Assembly (NCBI RefSeq): GCF_028553785.1
Contig: NZ_CP067136.1
Coordinates: 1,770,001 to 1,834,000, forward strand
Reading direction: 5' to 3'
Origin: Paracoccus fistulariae
Lineage (GTDB): Bacteria > Pseudomonadota > Alphaproteobacteria > Rhodobacterales > Rhodobacteraceae
DNA length: 64,000 bases
This document shows positions 34,318 through 43,605 of the stretch, piece after piece. Each line of letters starts with the position of its first letter. The first letter of the stretch is position 1. The position numbers and the translations under genes were made by a program. Below the pieces are notes generated by a model. It did not search any database. It was not told the DNA's origin and saw only the letters and a program-made list of their open reading frames with translations.

Positions 34318-34697
34318 ACCTGATCGCAGAACTTGAAGCCGAGCAGATCGCCGAGCTCGGTAAGGAAATCCCCGATTTCAAAGCAGGCGACACGGTGCGC
34401 GTCGGTTACAAGGTGACCGAAGGCACCCGCACCCGTGTGCAGAACTACGAAGGCGTCTGCATCTCGCGCAAGGGCGGCAATGGCATCGGCGCCAGCTTCA
34501 CCGTCCGCAAGATCAGCTTTGGCGAAGGCGTCGAGCGCGTTTTCCCGCTGTATTCGACCAATATCGACGCGATCACCGTGGTCCGTCGTGGTAAGGTCCG
34601 CCGCGCGAAGCTGTATTACCTGCGCGACCGTCGCGGTAAGTCGGCCCGTATCGCCGAAAAGACCAACTACCGTCCCAAAACCGACGCGAAAGCCTAA
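34314..34697 (+). CDS. rplS: 50S ribosomal protein L19
   Basis: The 127-residue protein has the L19 signature: [34 protein letters not shown], then [44 protein letters not shown]. It sits at the inter-subunit bridge of the ribosome. Its ATG overlaps the trmD stop by 4 bases, so translation is probably coupled. Standard rimM-trmD-rplS order. Confidence 0.98.
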   Translation: MNLIAELEAEQIAELGKEIPDFKAGDTVRVGYKVTEGTRTRVQNYEGVCISRKGGNGIGASFTVRKISFGEGVERVFPLYSTNIDAITVVRRGKVRRAKLYYLRDRRGKSARIAEKTNYRPKTDAKA

Positions 34698-34709
34698 GGA
34701 GGTCGCGAG

Positions 34710-34931
34710 ATGAAAAAAGATACCCATCCCGACTACCACATGATCGAAGTCAAGATGACTGACGGGACTGTCTACCAGACCCGCTCGACCTGGGGTGCCG
34801 AAGGCGAAACCATGTCGCTGGACATCGACCCGACCACCCACCCGGCATGGACCGGCGGTTCGGCCCGTCTGATGGATACCGGCGGCCGCGTGTCGAAGTT
34901 CAAGAACAAATATGCCGGTCTGGGCTTCTGA
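34710..34931 (+). CDS. rpmE: 50S ribosomal protein L31 (cysteine-free form)
   Basis: The 73-residue protein begins [41 protein letters not shown] and ends [14 protein letters not shown], the alphaproteobacterial L31 pattern. It has no cysteines, so it is the form without the zinc ribbon. The gene follows rplS by 12 bases with AAGGAGG before its ATG. A strong terminator ends the cluster. Confidence 0.97.
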   Translation: MKKDTHPDYHMIEVKMTDGTVYQTRSTWGAEGETMSLDIDPTTHPAWTGGSARLMDTGGRVSKFKNKYAGLGF

Positions 34932-34955
34932 TCGCCCTTTCCGTCGCAGTTCTGA

Positions 34956-34984
34956 AACGCCGTCCTCCGGGGCGGCGTTTTTTC
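34956..34984 (+). terminator. Terminator after rpmE
   Basis: AACGCCGTCC (34956-34965), loop TCCG and GGGCGGCGTT (34970-34979) form a 10-bp stem with one G-U, followed by TTTTTT overlapping the arm end. It closes the ribosomal cluster and lies just before the convergent acyltransferase end. Confidence 0.92.
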
Positions 34985-34994
34985 ATGCCGCGGC

Positions 34995-35933
34995 TCAGGT
35001 CAGGATCGCCAGCAGCCGCCTGCCCGCGCCGAAGCTGTGCAACAGGCACCACAGGCCCAGGCACAGCGCCACCACGAAGGCGAATTTCGGATCCCCCTCC
35101 AGCCCCAGTCGCGTGGCGGCGATCATCGCCAGGATATGCGCGAAATAGGTAAAGGCCGCCAGACTGGCCAGCCCCCTGCCGCCCGGCATCCCTCTGACCG
35201 ACAGGGCCGCCAGAACGATCAGGGGCGCGCAGATCAGCAGCGACAGCATGGTGTCCACGCCATAGGTGCCTCTGGCGATACGATACCAGATCAGGCTTTC
35301 GGCCATCACCGCAAGCAATGACAACGCGGTCAGCATCGCGCCCCCTGCCCCGATCCGTCGAAGGCCCGACAGGGCCAGCGCATAGCCCATCGCGAAGAAG
35401 GGAAAGATCACCAGAATGCCGTTGCGATACAGGTCCAGCGGCAAAAGCACGCGTTCCGACAGCACCAGATATTGCAACCCGATACCGACGCCCGCCAGAA
35501 ACAGCGCCAGCATGACGATCCGCCGCAAGGGGACCTGCCAGCGGATCAGCGCAAGCAGCAAGACACCGGCAAGGATCATCCCGGCCAGAAACCACAGGTG
35601 GAAATAGCCAAAAACCCACAGTTGCAGAAGATGCGTCGGCGACGTGATCTCGGGACCATAGAAGGGCGCATAGACCAGCATCCAGATCGCATAAAGCCCC
35701 ACGATCCGCCGCAGATAGCGCCCCGCGCGCCGCCGCTGAACCGCCCGCGCAAAGAAGAAGCCAGAGATCAGCGCGAAGACCGGCACCGCGACCCGGTAAA
35801 GGCCATTGACCAGCATCTGCCGTGCTTCGGGCTGCGCAAGATCCGGAAAGCCCGTGTGAATGCCGATCACAAAGATCGCCAGGATCACGCGAAGCGCGTC
35901 AATCGCGCTGTCTCGTTCGGGAAATGCGGTCAT
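34995..35933 (-). CDS. Acyltransferase 3 family membrane protein
   Basis: The 312-residue protein has about ten hydrophobic helices. The N-terminal block RDSAIDALRVILAIFVIGIHTGF, with a conserved Arg and His, is typical of acyltransferase 3 proteins, and PVFALISGFFFARAV follows. Such enzymes acylate cell-surface sugars, lipids or glucans in the inner membrane. The acceptor is unknown. It has no operon partner and is convergent with rpmE. Confidence 0.85.
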   Translation of the reverse strand: MTAFPERDSAIDALRVILAIFVIGIHTGFPDLAQPEARQMLVNGLYRVAVPVFALISGFFFARAVQRRRAGRYLRRIVGLYAIWMLVYAPFYGPEITSPTHLLQLWVFGYFHLWFLAGMILAGVLLLALIRWQVPLRRIVMLALFLAGVGIGLQYLVLSERVLLPLDLYRNGILVIFPFFAMGYALALSGLRRIGAGGAMLTALSLLAVMAESLIWYRIARGTYGVDTMLSLLICAPLIVLAALSVRGMPGGRGLASLAAFTYFAHILAMIAATRLGLEGDPKFAFVVALCLGLWCLLHSFGAGRRLLAILT

Positions 35934-36060
35934 TGATCGTCCGATTGTCTATGGCAATCGAACGGCAAAAAGGGCGGTCAGGTCCGACCGCCCCGGCAAT
36001 TCCACGGACATTGGCAAGTTCAAGCCGAAGCGGCGTGATGCCGCGCCCGGTCTTTGCCGA

Positions 36061-38019
36061 TCAGGCCGCCGCCGCGTCGGGTTCGACCAGCGTGACGATG
36101 TCCAGCATGATGGTATTCAGCTGGAAATCCTTGGGCGTATAGACCCGCGCCACGCCCATTTTCAGCAGCCGCGCCGCGTCGTCATCGGGGATGATCCCGC
36201 CAACGATGACCGGGATATGTTCCAGACCCTCTTGCCGCATCCGCGTCATCAGATCCTCGATCAGCGGCAGATGGCTGCCCGACAGGATGGACAGGCCGAC
36301 CACATGCGCCTCTTCTTCCTTGGCGCGGTTGACGATCTGTTCGGGGGTCAGGCGGATCCCCTCATAGGTGATGTCCATGCCGCAATCGCGGGCGCGGAAG
36401 GCGATCTGTTCGGCGCCGTTGGAATGCCCGTCCAATCCCGGCTTGCCGACGACGAATTTCAGGCGGCGGCCCAGACGGGCGCTGACGGCATCCACCGCCT
36501 CGCGAATATCCTCAAGCCCTTCGGTGCGGTTCGAGGGCGAGGCAGACACCCCTGTCGGCCCGCGATATTCACCATGAACCTGACGCATCACGCCCGCCCA
36601 TTCGCCGGTGGTGGCCCCGGCCTTGGCCGCGGCAATCGAATGGGGCATGATGTTCTCGCCCCGCTTGGCGGCTGCCGACAGCGCCGCAAGCGCATCCCGC
36701 ACCGCCGCATCGTCGCGTGCGGCACGCCATTCGGTCAGTCGCGCGATCTGATCCTGCTCGACCGCCGGATCGACGACCATGATGCCGCCATCGCCCGCCG
36801 TCAGCGGCGAGGGTTCGCCCTGCTGCCAGCGGTTCACACCGACGACGACCGTTTCATTGGTCTCGATCCGGCCCAGACGCTCGGCATTCGATTCGACCAG
36901 ACGCGACTTCATATAGTCGATCGAGGCGATCGCCCCGCCCATATCGTCCAGCAGCGCCAGTTCGTCGCGCGCGCCCTGTTTCAACTCCTCGACCTTGGCG
37001 GTGATGACCGGATTGCCGTCGAAAAGATCGCCATATTCCAGCAGATCCGTTTCATAGGCGACGATCTGCTGCATCCGCAGCGACCATTGCTGATCCCAGG
37101 GACGCGGCAGGCCAAGCGCCTCGTTCCAGGCGGGCAGCTGCACGGCGCGGGCGCGGGCATTTTTGGACAGCGTGACGGCCAGCATTTCCAGAAGGATCCG
37201 GTAGACGTTGTTTTCCGGCTGCTGTTCGGTCAGGCCCAGGCTGTTGACCTGCACGCCATAACGAAAGCGGCGGTATTTCTCGTCCTCAATGCCATAGCGT
37301 TCGACCGTGATCTCGTCCCACAACTCGGTAAAGGCGCGCATCTTGCACAGTTCGGTGACGAAGCGGATGCCGGCATTCACGAAAAAGCTGATCCTGCCGA
37401 CCATTGCCGGGAACTGATCCTCGGGCACCTTGCCTTTCAGATCATCCAGCACCGCAATCGCCGTCGCCAGCGCATAGGCCAGTTCCTGCTGCGGCGTCGC
37501 CCCGGCCTCTTGCAGGTGATAGGAACAGACATTCATCGGGTTCCACTTGGGCAGATTTTCGCGGGTATAGGCCGCAACATCCGTGATCATCGCAAGGCTG
37601 GGCTTGGGCGGGCAGATATAGGTGCCGCGCGACAGATATTCCTTGATCAGATCGTTCTGGACCGTGCCCTGCAGCTTGCTGACATCGGCGCCCTGCTCTT
37701 CGGCGACGGCGATATACAGCGACAGCAGCCAGGGCGCGGTCGCATTGATCGTCATCGAGGTGTTCATCTGCTCCAGCGGGATCTGATCGAACAGCGCGCG
37801 CATGTCGCCCAGATGGCAGATCGGCACGCCGACCTTGCCGACCTCGCCCCGCGACAGGATATGATCGCTGTCATAACCGGTCTGGGTCGGCAGATCGAAG
37901 GCCACCGACAACCCCGTCTGCCCCTTGGACAGGTTGGTGCGGTACAGCTCGTTCGACTTTGCCGCCGTCGAGTGGCCTGCATAGGTGCGGAACAGCCAGG
38001 GCTTGTCTTTCTCGGCCAT
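36061..38019 (-). CDS. ecm: Ethylmalonyl-CoA mutase (MeaA-like)
   Basis: Ecm converts (2R)-ethylmalonyl-CoA to (2S)-methylsuccinyl-CoA with adenosylcobalamin in the ethylmalonyl-CoA pathway of acetyl-CoA assimilation. The 652-residue protein has a mutase barrel starting RTYAGHSTAAKSNELYRTNL and a C-terminal B12-binding domain with DGHSNG (the DxHxxG cobalamin motif), then LSILSGSHLP and VGGIIPDDD. It is divergent from ccr, which makes its substrate. That context separates it from methylmalonyl-CoA mutase. GAGGCG precedes the ATG. Confidence 0.95.
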   Translation of the reverse strand: MAEKDKPWLFRTYAGHSTAAKSNELYRTNLSKGQTGLSVAFDLPTQTGYDSDHILSRGEVGKVGVPICHLGDMRALFDQIPLEQMNTSMTINATAPWLLSLYIAVAEEQGADVSKLQGTVQNDLIKEYLSRGTYICPPKPSLAMITDVAAYTRENLPKWNPMNVCSYHLQEAGATPQQELAYALATAIAVLDDLKGKVPEDQFPAMVGRISFFVNAGIRFVTELCKMRAFTELWDEITVERYGIEDEKYRRFRYGVQVNSLGLTEQQPENNVYRILLEMLAVTLSKNARARAVQLPAWNEALGLPRPWDQQWSLRMQQIVAYETDLLEYGDLFDGNPVITAKVEELKQGARDELALLDDMGGAIASIDYMKSRLVESNAERLGRIETNETVVVGVNRWQQGEPSPLTAGDGGIMVVDPAVEQDQIARLTEWRAARDDAAVRDALAALSAAAKRGENIMPHSIAAAKAGATTGEWAGVMRQVHGEYRGPTGVSASPSNRTEGLEDIREAVDAVSARLGRRLKFVVGKPGLDGHSNGAEQIAFRARDCGMDITYEGIRLTPEQIVNRAKEEEAHVVGLSILSGSHLPLIEDLMTRMRQEGLEHIPVIVGGIIPDDDAARLLKMGVARVYTPKDFQLNTIMLDIVTLVEPDAAAA

Positions 38020-38339
38020 GCGGATCGCCTCGCAATAATCTTACAGTTGGGGCAGGAATACCGAAACAATGATACGCCGTCAATTCGCCGCATTGCAGAA
38101 TACGCTGCGTCTGCACGAAGCTTTGGCTTTGTGACCGCCGCAGGATCGTGGTGTTGAGCAAAACATCAGCAGGCGTATGTTTTGGGCGACGATATATCGC
38201 CGATCATCCAAGATGTGCGACCCTACGTTACGGACATAAAATTACGTTGATGGCGCCGATTGGGTTGCAATGTTGCGCAAGCTTGGGTAGTGCTTCGGAA
38301 AGTTTGATTCTGCATCGCAGAAAGAAGAGGAGACCCACC
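38020..38339. other. Divergent control region between ecm and ccr
   Basis: This 320-base gap contains the ecm promoter listed next and, nearer ccr, TTGCAA (38265-38270) and the 8-base palindrome TTGCGCAA (38273-38280). It also has the repeat ACGTTACGG/ATTACGTTG around an AT-rich core near 38225-38250 that could hold the ccr promoter. A regulator common to both genes is likely but not identifiable. Confidence 0.5.
38055..38083 (-). promoter_or_regulatory. ecm: Candidate promoter of ecm
   Basis: On the reverse strand TTGACG (38078-38083), a 17-base spacer and TATTCC (38055-38060) lie about 36 bases before the ecm ATG. The -35 is a 5 of 6 match with ideal spacing. Confidence 0.55.
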
Positions 38340-39629
38340 ATGGCTCTTGATGCCCCGACCCCGATCGCGCCTTACGACGCCCCGGTGAAAGATCTGTATG
38401 CCATTGGCGAAATGCCCCCGCTGGGTCATGTGCCCAAGCAGATGCATGCCTGGGCGATCCGCCGCGAACGCCACGGCGAACCGGATAAGGCAATGCAGCT
38501 TGAGGTCGTGGACGTGCCGCAGATCGACAGCCATGAGGTGCTGGTTCTGGTGATGGCGGCGGGCGTCAACTATAACGGGATCTGGGCGGGTCTGGGCCTG
38601 CCGATCAGCCCCTTTGACGGGCATGGCGCGGATTATCACATCGCGGGCTCTGACGCCTCGGGGATCGTCTGGGCGGTGGGCGACAAGGTCAAGCGCTGGA
38701 AGGTCGGCGACGAGGTCGTGATCCATTGCAATCAGGACGATGGCGATGATGAGGAATGCAACGGCGGCGACCCGATGTATTCCCCCACGCAGCGGATCTG
38801 GGGCTATGAAACGCCGGACGGATCCTTCGCGCAATTCACCAATGTTCAGGCCCAGCAGCTGATGCCGCGCCCGCGGCACCTGACCTGGGAGGAATCCGCC
38901 TGCTACACCCTGACGCTGGCCACCGCCTATCGGATGCTGTTCGGCCATGAACCGCATGAGCTGAAGCCGGGCATGAATGTGCTCGTCTGGGGCGCCTCGG
39001 GCGGGCTTGGATCCTATGCGATCCAGCTGATCAATGCGGCAGGCGGCAACGCCATCGGCGTCATCAGCGAAGAGGACAAGCGCGATTTCGTCATGGGCCT
39101 TGGCGCCAAGGGCGTGATCAACCGCAAGGAATTCAATTGCTGGGGCCAGTTGCCCACCGTGAACACCCCGGAATACAAGGAATGGTTCACCGAGGCGCGC
39201 AAGTTCGGCAAGGCGATCTGGGACATCACCGGCAAGGGCAATAACGTCGATATCGTCTTTGAACATCCGGGCGAAGCGACCTTCCCGGTCTCGACCCTGG
39301 TTTGCAAGAAGGGCGGCATGGTCGTGATCTGCGCGGGCACCACCGGCTTCAACTGCACCTTCGACGTGCGCTATCTGTGGATGCATCAGAAGCGCGTGCA
39401 GGGCAGCCATTTCGCCCATCTGAAGCAGGCCAGCGCCGCGAACAAGCTGATGCTGGAACGCCGTCTGGACCCCTGCATGTCCGAGGTTTTCCCTTGGGCC
39501 GAGATCCCGCAGGCGCATATGAAGATGTACAAGAACCAGCACAAGCCGGGGAACATGTCGGTTCTGGTTCAGGCGCCAAAGACCGGGCTGAGGACGTTCG
39601 AGGACGCGCTGGAAGCAAGCAAGCGGTAA
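38340..39629 (+). CDS. ccr: Crotonyl-CoA carboxylase/reductase
   Basis: Ccr reductively carboxylates crotonyl-CoA with NADPH and CO2 to (2S)-ethylmalonyl-CoA, the key step of the ethylmalonyl-CoA pathway. The 429-residue protein belongs to the medium-chain dehydrogenase superfamily. It has the characteristic long insertion CNQDDGDDEECNGGDPMYSPTQRIWGYETPDGSFAQF, the nucleotide loop WGASGGLGSYAIQ, and GEATFPVSTLVCKKGGMVVICAGTTGF. The open frame runs upstream, but GAGGAGACCCACC before this ATG and family similarity fix the start. It is divergent from ecm. Confidence 0.97.
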   Translation: MALDAPTPIAPYDAPVKDLYAIGEMPPLGHVPKQMHAWAIRRERHGEPDKAMQLEVVDVPQIDSHEVLVLVMAAGVNYNGIWAGLGLPISPFDGHGADYHIAGSDASGIVWAVGDKVKRWKVGDEVVIHCNQDDGDDEECNGGDPMYSPTQRIWGYETPDGSFAQFTNVQAQQLMPRPRHLTWEESACYTLTLATAYRMLFGHEPHELKPGMNVLVWGASGGLGSYAIQLINAAGGNAIGVISEEDKRDFVMGLGAKGVINRKEFNCWGQLPTVNTPEYKEWFTEARKFGKAIWDITGKGNNVDIVFEHPGEATFPVSTLVCKKGGMVVICAGTTGFNCTFDVRYLWMHQKRVQGSHFAHLKQASAANKLMLERRLDPCMSEVFPWAEIPQAHMKMYKNQHKPGNMSVLVQAPKTGLRTFEDALEASKR

Positions 39630-39648
39630 GTCCGCATCGGAATGACGG

Positions 39649-39677
39649 AAAGGGCGGGTGCGGACCCGCCCTTTTTC
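39649..39677 (+). terminator. Terminator between ccr and the permease gene (bidirectional)
   Basis: AAAGGGCGGGT (39649-39659), loop GCGG and ACCCGCCCTTT (39664-39674) form an 11-bp stem with A and T tracts on the two sides. It can end transcription of both convergent genes. Confidence 0.92.
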
Positions 39678-39680
39678 ATG

Positions 39681-40949
39681 TCAGAACAGGCCGTAAAGGA
39701 TGCCGCTCATCGCGATCAGCCCCATGACGGTCACAAAGACATTGGACGCCTTGCCGCGATATTTCGCCAGCGCGGGCACCCGATGGATCGCATACATCGG
39801 CATCAGATACAGGATCGCCGCAATGACCGGGCCGCCCAGCGTCTCGATCAGGCCCAGAATGCTGGGATTCAGGATAGCCACGCCCCAGGTCGTCACGAAG
39901 ATGATCGCCGCAATTCCCATATTCAGCCGCTGATCCGGCATGGCGATGCGGTCGGGCGCCACCGTGCCCCGCAGGATGCCGCGCAGCCCCTCGGCCGCGC
40001 CAAGGTAATGCCCGAAAAAGGATGAGACGATGGCCACGAAAGCCACCAGCGGGCCGAAATAGCTGATGAAGGCGCTGTCATTCACATTGGCCAGATAGGA
40101 CAGGATCGGCAGGTTTTCCGCCTTGGCCTCGGCCAGCTGTTCGGGCGTCAGCGACAGCACGCAGGAAAACACGAACAGCATCACGAAACTGACCAGCATG
40201 ACCGAGGTGTTCTTCAGGATCTGATCGGCCTTCAGGCTGGCATCCGCGCCGTAATCGCGCTTCATCGCACAGGCGAATTGCGAGATTGCGGGCGAATGGT
40301 TGAAGGAAAAGACCAGCACCGGAATCGTCAGCCAGATCGTCCTCAGCGCCGTGGACAGGGTCGGCACCTCTTGCACGGCGGCCAGATTCCATTGCGGCAC
40401 CAGATAGAGCGACAGGAAGATCAGGATGCCGACCAGCGGATAGACCAGGAATTGCGTAACGGCCAGCATCACCCGCTGCCCGGCCAGCATGACCGCCATC
40501 ATCGCCGCGATCAGCAGCCCCGACAGCAGCCAGCGCGGCGGCGGCTGCATTCCCATCTGATTGGACAGAAAGCTCTCGGCGGTGTTCGTGATGCCGACGC
40601 CATAGATCAGAACGATGGGATAGATCGCCAGAAAATACAGCAGCGTGATCGCCTTGCCCGCGCCTTCCCCGAAATATTCGACGACGACGCCGGTAATGTC
40701 GGTGTCGGGGTTCTTCGAGGAACAGACAAAGCGGGCCAGCGCGCGATGTGACAGATAGGTCATCGGCCCGATCAGGATGGCCATGATGACCAGCGGCCAG
40801 AACCCTCCGATCCCGGCATTGATGGGCAGAAACAGGATGCCCGCGCCGACGGCGGTTCCGAACAGGCTTAGCATCCATGTCCTGTCATATCTGGACCAGC
40901 CCAGATTTTCAGATCCGGGCGATGCCCCTGCCCCGGTCGTATCAGCCAT
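39681..40949 (-). CDS. HAAAP/SdaC-type amino-acid permease
   Basis: The 422-residue protein has about eleven hydrophobic helices. It begins with [33 protein letters not shown], the glycine-rich first helix of the hydroxy/aromatic amino-acid permease family (SdaC, TdcC). [24 protein letters not shown] is another conserved block. It probably imports serine or threonine with protons or sodium; the exact substrate is not readable. It is a single gene convergent with ccr. Confidence 0.87.
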   Translation of the reverse strand: MADTTGAGASPGSENLGWSRYDRTWMLSLFGTAVGAGILFLPINAGIGGFWPLVIMAILIGPMTYLSHRALARFVCSSKNPDTDITGVVVEYFGEGAGKAITLLYFLAIYPIVLIYGVGITNTAESFLSNQMGMQPPPRWLLSGLLIAAMMAVMLAGQRVMLAVTQFLVYPLVGILIFLSLYLVPQWNLAAVQEVPTLSTALRTIWLTIPVLVFSFNHSPAISQFACAMKRDYGADASLKADQILKNTSVMLVSFVMLFVFSCVLSLTPEQLAEAKAENLPILSYLANVNDSAFISYFGPLVAFVAIVSSFFGHYLGAAEGLRGILRGTVAPDRIAMPDQRLNMGIAAIIFVTTWGVAILNPSILGLIETLGGPVIAAILYLMPMYAIHRVPALAKYRGKASNVFVTVMGLIAMSGILYGLF

Positions 40950-41014
40950 AATCTCTCCCCCCTATCAAATGAACGCACAATAAAGTCGCGATGAGTGCGC
41001 CGCCGATAAAGGAG

Positions 41015-41030
41015 GCGTCCTGGGGGACGC
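41015..41030 (-). terminator. Hairpin after the M48 protease gene
   Basis: GCGTCC, loop TGGG and GGACGC form a perfect 6-bp stem. In the protease's direction it is followed by CTCCTTTAT. A weak terminator is possible. Confidence 0.4.
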
Positions 41031-41063
41031 AATGGCTGTTAGCGCCATCCCCGGGGAAATAGG

Positions 41064-41867
41064 TCAGAACATCTCGCCATGGGCGGAAAACCCCTTCTCC
41101 TCGATATCGCGCAGCGCCTTGTAACGCTTGATGCCGACGGCATGGCTGGACATGGCATTGGCGGCCCGAACCATGAATTCGCGATGTTCGGACAGGCATT
41201 GCTGCATCCAGGCATCGGGATCGACACCATCCGCGATCCACGGCCCGACCGCCAGCAGGCGCAACGCGCCTGCGTGGTTCGGGCAGACCGCCATGGCCAG
41301 ACGGTCAGCGGAATATTCCTGCGCCCGCGTCGTCGCCGCACCGGGCAGGAACAGCATCCCCGGCACGATCCCTATGACGATCCGCCACAGCGAGACATGC
41401 CGCAGCTTGTGATGCGCGATCTCATGCGCAAGGACGAATTCGACGATATCGGGCGATTTTGGCAGCAGCATCGCGATCTCGGCATGGATCACGACATAGC
41501 GGCGGCGGCGATTGCATTCCAACGCATAGGCATTCACCACGCCATTGCCATTGGTCACATAAAGCCGGGGCGGGTTCGGCATATCCAGACGCTGGGCCAG
41601 ATCCTGATACAGCGCATGAAGTTCGGGAAACTGCGACGGCCCGACAAGGATCGCATTCGCCCGCGCCTGGGCGGCGATGTAGAAGCGGTAGATATAGATC
41701 GCCAGCGGCGCCAGCAGCAGCAGATAGGCCGTATCGGCCATGTCGCGCAGATCCGTGGCGCCGTCTTCGCCGACCGCCTCTTCCAGCTTGCCATTCCCGT
41801 CGATCCACCAGATGCCAAAGGCCGCGGCCAGCGCCAGCAAGGTGATCAGCGCCGATAGCCAGATCAT
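41064..41867 (-). CDS. M48-family zinc metallopeptidase
   Basis: The protein has an N-terminal membrane helix (MIWLSALITLLALAAAFGIWW), a second hydrophobic segment (YLLLLAPLAIYIYRFYI), and the zinc-protease motif HEIAHH. About 35 residues later comes QEYSADRLA, which supplies the third zinc ligand. M48 proteases degrade membrane or envelope proteins. The frame is open to 41930 with an ATG there, but that start lacks a ribosome-binding site. GGGAG lies 6 bases before the ATG I chose. Position suggests a single gene. Confidence 0.85.
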   Translation of the reverse strand: MIWLSALITLLALAAAFGIWWIDGNGKLEEAVGEDGATDLRDMADTAYLLLLAPLAIYIYRFYIAAQARANAILVGPSQFPELHALYQDLAQRLDMPNPPRLYVTNGNGVVNAYALECNRRRRYVVIHAEIAMLLPKSPDIVEFVLAHEIAHHKLRHVSLWRIVIGIVPGMLFLPGAATTRAQEYSADRLAMAVCPNHAGALRLLAVGPWIADGVDPDAWMQQCLSEHREFMVRAANAMSSHAVGIKRYKALRDIEEKGFSAHGEMF

Positions 41868-42057
41868 CGGCATCTCCCACCGGTGGCGAAAGCTGCTGAA
41901 GCGTGGCGGCTGGGGGGAAGAGGCGCACATGAAAAATTCCGATCATTGAAAACCTTTGCGCGGGATTATTCGGGGCTGGGGGGAAAGTCGAATCCCGCCG
42001 GGCAGCCAAGGTCGGTTTGCCCTTCGCTTTCATGCCTGCGCGCGCTATGGCTGAGCC

Positions 42058-43605
42058 ATGACCAGCCAGACCGCCATTGCCACGACGCCGCAGCTTTCCT
42101 CGGATCAGGCCGATGCGTGGGATGCGCTGGCCGAGACCTTTGCCGCCGCGGGCGTCGATATCGTGTCCGAGGAATTGCAGCCCCCGCAGCCCGGCAAGGG
42201 CCGCGTGATGGCAGTGATCGGCAAGGCCGGTTCGGGCAAGACCTTGCTCTTGTCGGAAATCACCCGTGCCCTGCGCGAGGCGGGGGTGGATCTGGTCAGC
42301 GGCGATTACGAGGGCAAGCGGCGCAAGGATCGGCGCACCGTCGCCGTGCTGGCCCCCACCAACAAGGCGGCCTTCGTGCTGCGCATGCGCGGCGTTCCGG
42401 CAACCACGATCCACCGCATCCTTTATACCCCCGTTTATGATCCCGAATATGAACGCATCGCCGAATGGCTGACCGGCGAGGGTAATCGCCCCAGCATCGA
42501 GGGGCTGACCGATGAGGCGCTGGACCGCGCCAAGGCGTTCTACGATCAGCACAGCTCGGTCCCCGGGGCGCTGGCGGCGGCAGGGCTGCGAGGCTCGGAT
42601 TTCATTCAGGGCTGGAAGCGGCGCGAGGAAGGGCTGGATATCGGCCTGATCGACGAATCCTCGATGCTGGATGAGCGCCAGTTCGAGGATCTGCGCGAGA
42701 TTTTTCCCGTGCTGATCCTGTTCGGCGATCCGGCGCAGCTGGCCCCGGTCGGGCAATCGGGTGAAATGGTCTTTGACCGGCTGGCCGAGACGCAGCGGCT
42801 GGTGCTGAACCGCATCCACCGTCAGGCCGATGACAGCCCGATTCTGGATCTGGCCCACGCGCTGGCCGATGACAGCGTCACCTTTGACCGTTTCGAAAGC
42901 ATGATCCGCGAGGCCGCACAGCGCGACCCGCGCGTTGTCTGGGCCGAGCGGGTCGAAAGCGATATGATGTCGCGAAGCCCGGTTCTGGTCTGGCGCAATG
43001 CCACGCGGATCCGGCTGATCCATGCCTTTCGCAGCGCCTTCGGCGCGCCGGGCGATGCGCTGTTGCCGGGTGAGCCGCTGATCTGCGACGGGCTGGAACT
43101 GCCCCTGAAACACCGCAAGAAGCGCATCGACCTTGAGGCGCGCGGCCTGATCAAGGGCGCGCAGGTTGTCTATCTTGGCCCCGGAAAGAAGCCCGGATTT
43201 TCCCGCCTGCATGTGATCGGCGCCGAGGATCCGCGCCTGTCGGCCGCCAGCATCGTCAAGATCGAGATGCCGGATGAAGAGGAACCCTTTATCCCCTTCG
43301 CCGCCCGCATGGGCGCCGCCTTTCTGCATGGCGCCGCAGTCACGATCCATAAGGCGCAGGGCAGCCAATGGCCCGACGTGCAGGTCTTTGGCCCCGATAT
43401 CAGCGCCGCCGCATGGTCGAACCGAACCGAAGCGGGGATTCCGCTGTGGAAGCGCCTGACCTATGTGGCGATCACCCGCGCGCAGGACCGGCTGTTCTGG
43501 GTCACGCGGCCCCGGCTTGCCCGCCCCTCGGCCCCGCTCAGCACCGGGGATCTGGATCCGCCCGCCGCACCGCTGACACTTGGCGACGCGGACGAGCAGG
43601 GTTAG
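42058..43605 (+). CDS. RecD-like superfamily 1 helicase
   Basis: The 515-residue protein has Walker A GKAGSGKT (55-62), Walker B with DESS (199-202) and GDPAQLAPV (223-231). Its C-terminal UvrD/RecD-type part contains TIHKAQGSQWPDVQVFG and YVAITRAQDRLFW (motifs V and VI). This is the layout of SF1B helicases related to RecD/RecD2 and Pif1. No RecB or RecC is adjacent, so it is not part of RecBCD. Its role is probably DNA repair or conflict resolution. Its end overlaps the convergent EcsC gene by 4 bases. Confidence 0.87.
   Translation: MTSQTAIATTPQLSSDQADAWDALAETFAAAGVDIVSEELQPPQPGKGRVMAVIGKAGSGKTLLLSEITRALREAGVDLVSGDYEGKRRKDRRTVAVLAPTNKAAFVLRMRGVPATTIHRILYTPVYDPEYERIAEWLTGEGNRPSIEGLTDEALDRAKAFYDQHSSVPGALAAAGLRGSDFIQGWKRREEGLDIGLIDESSMLDERQFEDLREIFPVLILFGDPAQLAPVGQSGEMVFDRLAETQRLVLNRIHRQADDSPILDLAHALADDSVTFDRFESMIREAAQRDPRVVWAERVESDMMSRSPVLVWRNATRIRLIHAFRSAFGAPGDALLPGEPLICDGLELPLKHRKKRIDLEARGLIKGAQVVYLGPGKKPGFSRLHVIGAEDPRLSAASIVKIEMPDEEEPFIPFAARMGAAFLHGAAVTIHKAQGSQWPDVQVFGPDISAAAWSNRTEAGIPLWKRLTYVAITRAQDRLFWVTRPRLARPSAPLSTGDLDPPAAPLTLGDADEQG

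Noticed and set aside
41422..43368. 648-codon reverse open frame
   Set aside because: Antisense to the RecD-like helicase and running into the M48 gene in another frame; no recognisable protein.
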